Source: JAABSX01 sp964480455 (lineage in GTDB: Bacteria > Bacteroidota > Bacteroidia > Cytophagales > Microscillaceae). From it: a stretch of DNA of 64,000 nt. The stretch is from assembly GCA_964480455.1 (NCBI GenBank), contig CAYZQI010000006.1, positions 4,990-68,989 on the forward strand, in the 5' to 3' direction. Positions 1 through 7,676 of the stretch are shown in pieces; the first letter of the stretch is position 1; every line of letters begins with the position of its first letter. The notes beneath the pieces were generated by a model. That model did not search any database and had not been told where the DNA came from. It saw only the letters and a program-made list of their open reading frames with translations. The translations under genes were made by a program, and so were the position numbers.

Positions 1-81
1 TTTGTTGGGCAACTTTTTAGGTAAAAGTGCAATTTTAGAGAGTTTTTTGGTTAAAATAGCTTTAATTACCAAAAGCATCAT

Positions 82-89
82 TAATTTTG
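82..89 (+). promoter_or_regulatory. possible -7 box of lpx operon
   Basis: The octamer TAATTTTG fits the Bacteroidota -7 consensus TAnnTTTG and lies about 50 bases before lpxD. No TTTG element sits at the expected distance upstream, so only half of the promoter signature is visible. The assignment is an inference from position. Confidence 0.3.
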
Positions 90-141
90 TAGCAAATTTA
101 GCCTAATCAAATTTAATTAAACACCATTTTCGGGAGAATAC

Positions 142-1203
142 ATGGATTTTACCGTTGAACAAATCGCTACCCTGCTCAAAGGAACTATCATAGGCAATGC
201 CGAAGCCAAAGTTAATCATTTAGCTAAAATTGATGAAATCGCCAAAACAGGGAGTATCTGCTTCTTGGCAAACCCCAAATATGAAAACTTCTTGTATGAA
301 ACCAATGCTACTGCCGTCATTGTGAAAGAGGGATTTCAACCCAAACAAACTGTAAATACTACCCTCATCTTGGTAAAAGACCCTTACATTGCCTTCACGG
401 CACTCCTTGAAGAATACAACAAACTCGCACAGCAATACAATGCACATCAGCGCATAGGCATAGAACAGCCTAGCTTTATGGGTGAAAATCTACAAATAGG
501 CGAAAATTTCTACTTAGGTGCTTTTGCTTACATAGGCAATCATTGTGAGATAGCCGATGATGTAAAAATATACCCTCACTGCTACATTGGCAACCAAGTA
601 AAGATAGGAAAGGGTACCGTCATTCACCCAGGGGCAAAAATCTATGACAATACACAAATAGGTGAGTTTTGTACCATTCACGCTGGGGCAATCATAGGTA
701 GTGAAGGCTTTGGCTTTGCTCCACAAGCTGATGGTACCTATAGGGCGATCCCTCAGCTAGGTAATGTAATTTTGAAAAATAACGTCAATATTGGTGCGAA
801 TACTACCGTAGATAGAGCCACTATAGGCTCAACACTTATTCAAGAAGGCGTAAAGCTAGATAATCTCATTCAGATAGGGCATAATGTCATCATTGGCGAA
901 AACACTGTTATGGCAGCTCAAGCGGGGGTAGCTGGCTCTACCAAAATTGGGCAAAGATGCAGCATAGCAGGGCAAGTAGGCATTGTAAATTCTATTCAAA
1001 TAGCAGATTTTACACAGATAGGTGCAAAGGCAGGGGTGAACGGAAGTGTCAAACAAGAAAAAACTACCATTATAGGCGCACCTGCTATGGATTATAAAAA
1101 TTTTATGAAATCATCGGTTATCTTCCGAAAACTTCCTGAATTACAAAAACGCATTGAACAACTTGAGGAAAAAACACTAAATTTGCCCTCTAGCAAAAAA
1201 TAA
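142..1203 (+). CDS. lpxD: UDP-3-O-acylglucosamine N-acyltransferase LpxD
   Basis: LpxD adds the second 3-hydroxyacyl chain, from acyl-ACP to UDP-3-O-acylglucosamine, in cytosolic lipid A synthesis. The 353 residues have the family layout. A short N-terminal uridine-binding domain (about 1-100) is followed by a left-handed beta-helix of hexapeptide repeats (for example IGNHCEIADDVKIYP and IGENTVMAAQAGVAGS), with the conserved IGHNVIIG histidine segment near residue 255. A C-terminal helix ends in a lysine-rich tail. Length is normal for LpxD. The ATG at 142 follows an A-rich stretch with no real Shine-Dalgarno, as is usual in Bacteroidota. It is the first gene of a tight operon; the lpxC/fabZ start lies 2 bases after its stop. 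Confidence 0.96.
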   Translation: MDFTVEQIATLLKGTIIGNAEAKVNHLAKIDEIAKTGSICFLANPKYENFLYETNATAVIVKEGFQPKQTVNTTLILVKDPYIAFTALLEEYNKLAQQYNAHQRIGIEQPSFMGENLQIGENFYLGAFAYIGNHCEIADDVKIYPHCYIGNQVKIGKGTVIHPGAKIYDNTQIGEFCTIHAGAIIGSEGFGFAPQADGTYRAIPQLGNVILKNNVNIGANTTVDRATIGSTLIQEGVKLDNLIQIGHNVIIGENTVMAAQAGVAGSTKIGQRCSIAGQVGIVNSIQIADFTQIGAKAGVNGSVKQEKTTIIGAPAMDYKNFMKSSVIFRKLPELQKRIEQLEEKTLNLPSSKK

Positions 1204-1205
1204 AT

Positions 1206-2603
1206 ATGAGAACAAAACAGCAAACCATTCAAAAATCTGTGCATCTATCAGGGGTTGGTTTACATACAGGCGTAGCAGTCAATATGACCTTTTTGCCTGC
1301 AAAGGCCAACCACGGCATCAAATTTCAAAGAATAGACCTCGAAGGAACTCCCGTTGTAGATGCCGATGTGGATAATGTGGTAGATTTATCACGTGGTACT
1401 ACCATAGAACAAAGTGGCGCAAGAATCAATACTGTAGAGCATACCCTTGCCGCCTTAGTAGGCTTAGAAATAGACAATGTATTGATTCAGCTAGATGGTC
1501 CAGAGCCACCTATTATGGACGGCAGCTCGATGGAGTTTGTCAAAGTATTGGAGGCAGCAGGTTTTGAAGAACAAGATGCGCTACGAAACTTTTTCGAGGT
1601 AGAAGAAAGCATCTGGTACAGAGATAAATCCAAAGACATAGAAATTGCAGCACTTCCCCTTGATGATTACCGCCTTACGGTAATGGTAGATTATAACTCA
1701 CCTGTACTCGGAAGCCAACACGCTACCCTTGATGACATCACTAAATTCCCCACAGAAATCGCTTCTTGCCGTACTTTTTGCTTCTTACACGAGTTAGAAA
1801 TGCTCTACAAGCAAAATCTCATCAAAGGAGGAGACATTAACAATGCCATCGTGATTGTGGATAGAATTGTAAAAGAGGAAGAACTCAGCTATTTGGCAGA
1901 CCTCCTCAACCAACCCAAAGTAGAAGTCAAAAAAGAAGGAATCCTCAACAATGTAGAGCTGCGATACAAAAATGAACCTGCACGTCATAAATTGCTTGAC
2001 TTGGTAGGCGACCTTGCCTTGGCAGGAAGACCCATCAAGGCACAAATTATGGCAGCACGCCCAGGACACGCTGCCAATGTGGCTTTTGCCAAAAAACTGA
2101 AAAGGCAAATGGAAAAAACAGCCCAAAACCGTATCCCAGCCTACGACCCTAAGTTGCCACCGCTGATGGATATTAAGCACATTGCCAATTTGCTACCGCA
2201 TAGATACCCCTTTGCATTGGTAGATAAGATATTTTATTTAGACGAAACTTGTGTGGCAGGCGTTAAAAACGTAACCATCAATGAGCCTTTCTTCTGTGGA
2301 CACTTCCCTGGAAACCCTGTGATGCCTGGTGTATTACAGCTAGAAGCCATGGCACAAACAGGCGGCATACTCGTACTGAGTAGTGTGCCTGACCCCGAAA
2401 ACTACTGGGCTTATCTGGTATCTATTGATAAATGTAGGTTCCGTAAAATGGTAATACCTGGAGATACACTCGTTTTTAAATGTGAACTGCTTTATCCTAT
2501 CAAGCGTGGTATTGCACGTATGCGTGGTGAAGCCTTTGTTGCTGGTACATTAGTTTGTGAAGCCGAACTTTCGGCAAGTATTGTAAGAAAAGATGCAAAA
2601 TAA
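1206..2603 (+). CDS. lpxC/fabZ: bifunctional LpxC deacetylase / FabZ dehydratase
   Basis: This is a two-domain fusion of 465 residues. The N-terminal part (about 1-300) is the zinc-dependent UDP-3-O-acyl-N-acetylglucosamine deacetylase LpxC, the committed step of lipid A synthesis. Expected zinc ligands are seen at H79 (VEHTLAAL), H261 and D265 (RHKLLDLVGDL), and the catalytic histidine at H288 (PGHAANVAF). The C-terminal part (about 315-465) is the 3-hydroxyacyl-ACP dehydratase FabZ, with H366 in GHFPGNPVMPG and E380 in LQLEAMAQ. The fusion is known across Bacteroidota and joins lipid A and fatty-acid supply in one chain. Its 3' end overlaps lpxA by 11 bases, which suggests translational coupling. 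Confidence 0.97.
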   Translation: MRTKQQTIQKSVHLSGVGLHTGVAVNMTFLPAKANHGIKFQRIDLEGTPVVDADVDNVVDLSRGTTIEQSGARINTVEHTLAALVGLEIDNVLIQLDGPEPPIMDGSSMEFVKVLEAAGFEEQDALRNFFEVEESIWYRDKSKDIEIAALPLDDYRLTVMVDYNSPVLGSQHATLDDITKFPTEIASCRTFCFLHELEMLYKQNLIKGGDINNAIVIVDRIVKEEELSYLADLLNQPKVEVKKEGILNNVELRYKNEPARHKLLDLVGDLALAGRPIKAQIMAARPGHAANVAFAKKLKRQMEKTAQNRIPAYDPKLPPLMDIKHIANLLPHRYPFALVDKIFYLDETCVAGVKNVTINEPFFCGHFPGNPVMPGVLQLEAMAQTGGILVLSSVPDPENYWAYLVSIDKCRFRKMVIPGDTLVFKCELLYPIKRGIARMRGEAFVAGTLVCEAELSASIVRKDAK

Positions 2604-3396
2604 ATCTCCATTAGCCTATATTCACGAAGACGCTGTAATAGGGCAAGACGTAACCATTGAACCTTTTAGCACCATTTATCACAATGTAGAGATTGGTGAA
2701 GGTACTTGGATTGGTCCCAATGTTACGATTATGCCTGGCGCGCGCATCGGCAAGCACTGTCAGGTACACCCTGGAGCAGTGATTGCGGGTATTCCCCAGG
2801 ACCAAAAGTTCAAAGGGGAAGAAACCGTAGCCATCATTGGCGATAATACCATCATCAGAGAGTGTGTTACGGTCAATAGAGGTACTGCCGAGAAAGAAAA
2901 AACCGTAGTGGGTAGTGATTGCTTGCTCATGGCGTATGTACACGTAGCCCACGACTGCATCATTGAAGATAAAGTAATCTTGGCAAACTCTGTACAACTA
3001 GGAGGGCATGTGGAGATAGGCTACCACGCCGTGATTGGCGGTGCAAGTGCCGCACATCAGTTTGTAAGAGTAGGGCAACATGCCATGATTTCGGGTGGCT
3101 CAAAAATTCTCAAAGATGTACCTCCCTACGTAACCGCCGCACGCGAACCTATGAGCTATGATGGTGTGAACAGTCGTGGCTTACGCAGACGAGCGTTTAG
3201 CAATGAGCAAATCCTGACCATTCAAAACGCCTATCGTGTCTTATTTCAAAAAGGACTGAATAACAGCCAAGCCGTCACTGAAATAGAAAACAGCGACTTA
3301 GCAGGAGAAGAACTCCAGCATATCTTAGAATTTGTGCGTCTTTCTGTTACCTCAGGCAGAGGCTTAATCAAAGGTATGCGAGCCTCTAAGAATTAG
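2593..3396 (+). CDS. lpxA: acyl-ACP--UDP-N-acetylglucosamine O-acyltransferase LpxA
   Basis: LpxA performs the first step of lipid A synthesis, moving a 3-hydroxyacyl group from ACP to the 3-OH of UDP-GlcNAc. The 267 residues form a hexapeptide-repeat beta-helix over roughly 1-190 (IGQDVTIEP, IGEGTWIGPNVTIMP) and a C-terminal helical domain. The catalytic histidine corresponds to H120 in YVHVAHDC, and the family signature GGHVEIGYHAVIGG follows. Length is typical. The ATG overlaps the end of lpxC/fabZ by 11 bases. It is the last gene of the operon, with a stem-loop terminator about 40 bases after its stop. Confidence 0.97.
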   Translation: MQNKSPLAYIHEDAVIGQDVTIEPFSTIYHNVEIGEGTWIGPNVTIMPGARIGKHCQVHPGAVIAGIPQDQKFKGEETVAIIGDNTIIRECVTVNRGTAEKEKTVVGSDCLLMAYVHVAHDCIIEDKVILANSVQLGGHVEIGYHAVIGGASAAHQFVRVGQHAMISGGSKILKDVPPYVTAAREPMSYDGVNSRGLRRRAFSNEQILTIQNAYRVLFQKGLNNSQAVTEIENSDLAGEELQHILEFVRLSVTSGRGLIKGMRASKN

Positions 3397-3437
3397 TTTT
3401 TTGCTGAGTCGTATAGATGAAGTACTTCTCTGCCTCG

Positions 3438-3471
3438 ACTGGTCTGGTGCAGTGCCCTCAGACCAGTTTTT
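3438..3471 (+). terminator. Rho-independent terminator of lpx operon
   Basis: A perfect 9-bp stem (ACTGGTCTG pairing with CAGACCAGT), a 12-base loop and a run of five T follow lpxA. This is the expected end of the lpxD-lpxC/fabZ-lpxA transcript. Confidence 0.8.
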
Positions 3472-3543
3472 CACATCTTAGTATCCTTTTTGGGCTGTTT
3501 TCTTTTGTTGTCATTCAAAAATAACTGCAAAGAACTCTCTTGA

Positions 3544-3556
3544 TTGTCAGAGAGCC
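3544..3556 (-). repeat. isolated element end (TTGTCAGAGAGCC)
   Basis: The 13-mer TTGTCAGAGAGCC is identical to the right terminus of the inverted-repeat element at 48566-49029. No matching left end is visible in the 150 bases before it, so it looks like a solo end or the remnant of a decayed copy. The opposite end type occurs at 4301, so the two outer edges face each other across the FMN reductase gene. Confidence 0.5.
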
Positions 3557-3611
3557 GAACTCTTTTGATAGCATAATATTCTTTAGCCATCTTGCTACTG
3601 AAAATATCTAT

Positions 3612-4190
3612 TTACGCTTTAAACCAACGGTTAGCGATGACGAAAGTATAATCTAAGAAGGAATGCATCATACGCAAATACACCGTGTCTGGCATAGGCA
3701 CACCTTGTTCATCTACATTATTTTGGGTTTCGTGTGATTCAAGTATTCTCGGCGAAACAATGGAGTATTTATTTAAGAAATTAATCATTTTATTGACCAA
3801 AGTAGTCATTTCTAGGCAAGGAAGCCTGCCACCTCTGCCTGAGGACACCCCCACAAAGGCAAATACTTTGTTATCAAAGACGTGTCCAAAATCCTTTCCG
3901 CCAAGTTGATGTATAGCATTGATAAGCTGCCCGCTAGTTATCCAGTTGTATTCAGGTGTTGCCATAATGATTATTTCTGCCCATTCCAGAGCTGTTATGA
4001 GTTCTTGCTGAAAATCGCTCAGGTTTTCAGGTGTGAGGTTTCCTTGCCCAACCATAGGAATATCATAATTTTCAAAATTTACCAACTTGGTTGTTTGTCC
4101 TTTTTCTTGGCTTAGGCTTTCAAGTGCTTTAGCTACTTTGAGTGAGTTACTCCCTTTGCGAGGTGAGGTAGATATAATTAATGTTTTCAT
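3612..4190 (-). CDS. NADPH-dependent FMN reductase family protein
   Basis: This is a small flavodoxin-fold oxidoreductase of 192 residues, a usual length for the NADPH-dependent FMN reductase family. The phosphate-binding loop SPRKGSNS is seen at residues 9-16 after strand TLIIST, the flavin-contacting TPEYNW motif near residue 97, and a glycine-rich GVSSGRGGR segment near 134. Such proteins reduce FMN, quinones or azo compounds in the cytosol; the substrate cannot be told here. The gene stands alone between the lpx operon and gpsA. It is bordered on both sides by short sequences matching the ends of a local inverted-repeat element, so it may sit in a mobile or rearranged spot. ATG start, with no strong ribosome-binding site. 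Confidence 0.85.
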   Translation of the reverse strand: MKTLIISTSPRKGSNSLKVAKALESLSQEKGQTTKLVNFENYDIPMVGQGNLTPENLSDFQQELITALEWAEIIIMATPEYNWITSGQLINAIHQLGGKDFGHVFDNKVFAFVGVSSGRGGRLPCLEMTTLVNKMINFLNKYSIVSPRILESHETQNNVDEQGVPMPDTVYLRMMHSFLDYTFVIANRWFKA

Positions 4191-4300
4191 TACTTTTTTG
4201 GTGATGATATTGATGAAAAATGCTTTTTGATTTGATTAGTTGTATATACAATGAATCAAATCGCTACTACTTATACAATCATTCAGAATGTAATTAGTTC

Positions 4301-4336
4301 GGTTCTCTGACAATTTTTGTGATGGTGTTTCGTAAA
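4301..4336 (+). repeat. isolated element end (GGTTCTCTGACAATTTTTGT)
   Basis: The 20 bases from 4301 match the terminal inverted repeats of the elements at 9050-9180 and 48566-49029. The following GATGGTGTTTCGTAAA resembles, in reverse complement, the inner segment TTTTACAAAACATCATC of those elements. The far end was not found, so this is probably a truncated copy next to the 3' end of gpsA. Confidence 0.5.
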
Positions 4337-4444
4337 TTAGACTGAACACTGTCTAGGGCATAAATGTTGGCGGACTGAAAGTTTGCTGCTATTAATTTTT
4401 CACATATTATCAGAAAATCAATTAATTTTGTTGATTTTCTTCGC

Positions 4445-5446
4445 TTAGCCTGGGTCTGCTTCTGAGCCGCTTTTTTGTTGCAGTAAGCCTCTGAAAGCAT
4501 CTCTGGCTGTATTACCTTCATAGACTACCTTAAAGACTTCGTGCGTGATGGGCATTTCTATGTCATATTGGCGTGCTAAATCCATTACTACACTACACGT
4601 TTTTACACCTTCTGCCACCATAGACATCTCTTTGATGATGTCATCTATTTTTCTGCCTTGCCCTAGTTGCACCCCTACGTGCCTATTGCGGCTAAGAGGG
4701 CTAATACAAGTAGCCACCAAATCACCCATACCTGCTAGCCCAGCAAAGGTAAGTGGCTTGCCACCCATGGCTACACCCAGGCGTGTAAGTTCGGCAAGCC
4801 CCCTTGTGATGACTGCCGCACGGGTGTTGTCGCCAGCCCCTGCACCATCGCCCATACCCACTGCAATCGCAATCACATTTTTGAGCGCACCGCCTATCTC
4901 ACAGCCAATTACATCATCATTGGTATAGACCCTAAAAAGCCCTGTTTTGAATACTCCTTGCAGTGCTTTCGCAATGGTATCGTCCACCATCGCAATTACG
5001 CCTGCGGCTGCTTGCCCAGCCATTATCTCGCGTGCAAGGTTGGGTCCTGTAAGTACCCCTGCGGGGTGTCCAGGCATTACTTCCTCAATGATTTCAGTCA
5101 TACGCATTTGGGTTTCTTGCTCAAGCCCCTTAGAGAGGCTTACTATCGGAATCCAGGGTCTGATATAGGGTTTGGCATCTTGCAAGACTTGCCTGAAGCA
5201 TTGAGAAGGTACGCCCATTACTATCACATCGGCATCTCCTACGGCTTTTCTGATAGAGGAGGTTGCCACCAAAGAGGTAGTAAGATTAGCCCCGGGTAGG
5301 TATTTTTCGTTGCGGTGGTATTGATTGATTTCCTGCACGGTGTCCTCACTTCTTGCCCACAGCATAGTAGGAGAATTGCGTGCTACCAGAGAGGCTACCG
5401 TAGTGCCCCAAGAACCGCCTCCGATAAGTCCGATACTTAGTTTCAT
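4445..5446 (-). CDS. gpsA: NAD(P)H-dependent glycerol-3-phosphate dehydrogenase
   Basis: GpsA reduces dihydroxyacetone phosphate to sn-glycerol-3-phosphate for phospholipid synthesis in the cytosol. The 333 residues are the usual length. The N-terminal Rossmann motif GLIGGGSWGT is at about residues 7-16. The central block contains SLSKGLEQE and TGPNLAREI, and the C-terminal substrate domain contains ALKNVIAIAVGMGDG (with the conserved lysine) and GLAGMGDLVATC. ATG start. The final residues (KSGSEADPG) run toward the element end at 4301, so the extreme C-terminus may have been altered by an insertion; this is conjecture. It appears to be transcribed alone. Confidence 0.96.
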   Translation of the reverse strand: MKLSIGLIGGGSWGTTVASLVARNSPTMLWARSEDTVQEINQYHRNEKYLPGANLTTSLVATSSIRKAVGDADVIVMGVPSQCFRQVLQDAKPYIRPWIPIVSLSKGLEQETQMRMTEIIEEVMPGHPAGVLTGPNLAREIMAGQAAAGVIAMVDDTIAKALQGVFKTGLFRVYTNDDVIGCEIGGALKNVIAIAVGMGDGAGAGDNTRAAVITRGLAELTRLGVAMGGKPLTFAGLAGMGDLVATCISPLSRNRHVGVQLGQGRKIDDIIKEMSMVAEGVKTCSVVMDLARQYDIEMPITHEVFKVVYEGNTARDAFRGLLQQKSGSEADPG

Positions 5447-6025
5447 GTATTGGTTAATTTAGATGTACTTGACTTGGTGTATATTTGCCTCGCTTATGCA
5501 AAGACCTCATCTTCCAAAATTAACTTTTTTTTTGAAACCTAACAAGTTGTATTGGATAAATATGATAGGTTAATACTTTTAAATGCTATATTTTTTCTGT
5601 GAAAGGTTATATTTATTGTAAAATGGGATATTAAAATAAACTAAGGTATTATTCTCTACCAAGCACAGATTGTGCTTAGTTCTAAGATAATCGCCAACTT
5701 TTGTCTAAAATACTTTTTACACAAGTCCTTTATTCCTTGCCTTGAAGTTTCCACTAGCCTGAATAATTGATTTTTTTACAAAGTAAAAAATCATACAGTA
5801 TCATAGTATATCTAGATAAGGTTTTAGAAAATAAGATGCCGTTCATTATTAAAAATTAGCCTAATAGGCTACAAACCTAGGTGTGTCAGAGTTTTCTAAC
5901 TCTTTTTTCATATTTCAAATGGTTTTAAGTAAGTTCTTACACTTATTATAATGCTCCCCAAAATTAGTACCACAGAATAAAGTGTAAAATTGTTATCAAT
6001 TTAGGATATTTAACCCTTTACCAAG
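5447..6025. other. gene-free AT-rich spacer with small hairpins
   Basis: No convincing coding region is seen in this roughly 580-base stretch between gpsA and a transposase remnant. It is very AT-rich. It holds a 6-bp palindrome (AGCCTA/TAGGCT, 5858-5870) and a short hairpin with a T-run (5888-5908). The region looks like decayed insertion debris plus the gpsA promoter. Confidence 0.6.
5888..5908 (+). terminator. terminator-like hairpin in decayed region
   Basis: AGAGTT pairs with AACTCT across a TTCT loop and is followed by T6. No intact plus-strand gene lies upstream, so it may be a relic of a lost gene or a small repeated hairpin. Confidence 0.4.
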
Positions 6026-6340
6026 ATGGTCAAAAAAGAGCGTAAACATTATGATGCTGCCTTTAAAGAGAAGGTAGTATTGGAGGCAATGAAAGAGCAA
6101 AAAACACTTTCCCAGAAGGTGTATCCTTATTTATTGAAAAATAGGAAGATTACAAAGCCAAATCAAGTTTGGTCCACAGATATTACCTATATTCCAAAGG
6201 AGAAAGGCTTTTCGTATCTAGTAGCTATTATTGATTGGTACTCTCGTTTTGTGTTATCTTGGCGTTTATCCAATAGTTTTTACCTTGATTTTTGTGTACA
6301 GTGCTTAGAAGATGCACTCAGTCTGTGGGGTACAACTTAA
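6026..6340 (+). pseudogene. IS3-family transposase remnant (OrfA-OrfB deletion fusion)
   Basis: The 104-residue reading frame begins like an IS3-family OrfA (VKKERKHYDAAFKEKVVLEA, the start of a helix-turn-helix domain). At about residue 30 it jumps into the OrfB integrase core: KVYPYLLKNRKI, then NQVWSTDITYIP with the first catalytic Asp, then IIDWYSRFVLSWRLSN. The second Asp and the Glu of the DDE triad are absent because the frame ends at SLWGTT. A normal OrfA plus OrfB pair is several times longer. An internal deletion has therefore fused the two genes and a second event has removed the 3' part. The product cannot be an active transposase. Confidence 0.85.
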
Positions 6341-6548
6341 CTCACAGACTACGAAAGTTTATTGATACACTGCTATGAATGGACAAGCAAGCACTACGAA
6401 TTAGCCGCAGAGTTGATAGGTGTGAGTGGCTTCTTCAATCAGGCGTGTGTTTTTACCTGATGCCTACGCACACGAAGTGCTCAATGCGCGTACCAAAGCC
6501 AAATATGTGTCCTTTCTTGGTTTTAGTACTTGGAAAGAGGTGGAATAA
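6341..6548 (+). pseudogene. unidentified coding remnant with frameshift
   Basis: Directly after the transposase stop, a protein-like stretch can be read as LTDYESLLIHCYEWTSKHY, continuing ELAAELIGVSGFFNQ. A one-base frameshift near 6460 then leads into DAYAHEVLNARTKAKYVS and FLGFSTWKEVE with a stop at 6546-6548. It has no start codon of its own. I do not recognise the family. Its composition looks like real cytoplasmic protein, so this is probably the 3' end of a gene cut by the neighbouring insertion and deletion. Confidence 0.4.
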
Positions 6549-6693
6549 AGGTTGGTAAACCGTTTAGGGGCAAGTAAAAAGTAACTTTATCAAGTTTACC
6601 TCCTAAGTTGTTAATAATGAATTCTTTAAAGACTTATAGCCCCAATACACCATTATTTAGCTCCTACATACCCTTCGCTTATTTTTTCTAAAT
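6549..6693. other. short spacer after insertion debris
   Basis: Together with the preceding remnant this makes about 350 bases without an intact gene. Nothing recognisable is seen here beyond AT-rich sequence running into the 3' end of the minus-strand lipoprotein gene. Confidence 0.4.
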
Positions 6694-7419
6694 TTACTCT
6701 CTTGCTGTTCTAAACCTTAATACTTGTCCATAGACAATCGTAAGCAGTCCAGCCTCTTCTACCTGACTGTATGCCCTCACAAAATATTCAGTATCGGGTT
6801 GTAAATCTACAAGAGTACTCACAAAGTTATTTGCAGTAGGATTTGCACCTAGGTCATCATTTTGGCTGTTTATATCAGGATTAGGGCTAGTACTCCAGCA
6901 ATGCCCATAGCGGGTAATGGGCAGTGTGCCTAATGGCTCAAAGCGGCTTTCTACCTGGGCTTGTGTAGTGCTGATGTTAAATGCAGCCAAACTTAATAAA
7001 AATGGTGCATTGGGGTTGGGGAGCGTCTGAAATGTAATTTGAGAGCTATACAAAGTATCTTCTCTGATAACATAATATGCCCTTGCATAATAGATTGTAT
7101 TAGAACGTAATTCGGGCAAGGCACTCGTAAATGTTCCTGTAGTATATCTTTCGCCTAGCTGTGAGTAAGAGGCTTGTGAAAGTACGGGCTCTGGCAAAGT
7201 ATCCCAGCAGTGTCCGTGGTTTAGTAAGCTATCTCCTTGTGCCAAGTCTATAATTTCACCATTGATTTGTGCCTGATTGTATGCTAAGTCAAATGTTTCG
7301 CCTGTACTGATTAGGGTAAGTCTTTTTAAAGCCTTGAAATCATCACAGGCAAAGCCAATCCAAATACAACAAGCCAGTATTAGGTACAAGTCTTTATTCT
7401 TCGCAAAGTCCATCTTCAT
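6694..7419 (-). CDS. surface lipoprotein with two Fn3-like GHCW domains
   Basis: The chosen start is the ATG at 7419. It gives a 241-residue protein whose first residues (KMDFAKNKDLYLILACC, then GFACDD) form a signal sequence with a plausible lipidation cysteine before two aspartates. An upstream in-frame start would add a long, unlikely leader. The body has two repeated beta-sandwich-like units. Each holds the Bacteroidota hallmark GHCW(D/S)T-P-P followed by a segment ending in an aromatic-rich YYARAY or YFVRAY strand, as in fibronectin type III-like domains of surface proteins. The role is unknown; attachment or glycan contact is only a guess. No type IX sorting tail is visible. Confidence 0.65.
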   Translation of the reverse strand: MKMDFAKNKDLYLILACCIWIGFACDDFKALKRLTLISTGETFDLAYNQAQINGEIIDLAQGDSLLNHGHCWDTLPEPVLSQASYSQLGERYTTGTFTSALPELRSNTIYYARAYYVIREDTLYSSQITFQTLPNPNAPFLLSLAAFNISTTQAQVESRFEPLGTLPITRYGHCWSTSPNPDINSQNDDLGANPTANNFVSTLVDLQPDTEYFVRAYSQVEEAGLLTIVYGQVLRFRTARE

Positions 7420-7565
7420 GGTATAAATCGCAATTTGTGTGTCAAAAAAATTAGTCAATAATTCTCCCTTCGTAAAGATACAAAAAAAGTTGATGGTTGT
7501 TTTATATGCTTTTATGGTTTCCTTGTTGAATGGTTGGGCTACGCAATAAAATCGAGTAAAAAGCC

Positions 7566-7605
7566 AGCAATATAACAATACAACAATATAACAATCTAAC
7601 AAGGA
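7566..7605. repeat. octamer tandem repeat AACAATNT
   Basis: Four to five adjacent copies of an 8-base unit (AACAATAC, AACAATAT, AACAATCT, AACAAGGA) lie between the two divergent genes. It is a simple-sequence tract that could vary in copy number and change promoter spacing. Confidence 0.6.
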
Positions 7606-7676
7606 AAAGACGATAAATTTCTTATTTGCCAAATAAACTGCTAATTTTGATAATTAATTCTAAAGAAACTAATACA

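Noticed and set aside
1794..2180. 128-codon frame opposite lpxC/fabZ
   Set aside because: Antisense shadow of a well-supported gene; cysteine- and phenylalanine-rich composition is typical of a shadow.
4294..4521. Minus-strand open frame of 75 codons overlapping the 3' end of gpsA
   Set aside because: It overlaps gpsA in another frame and runs into the element end at 4301; composition is not protein-like, so it is a shadow.
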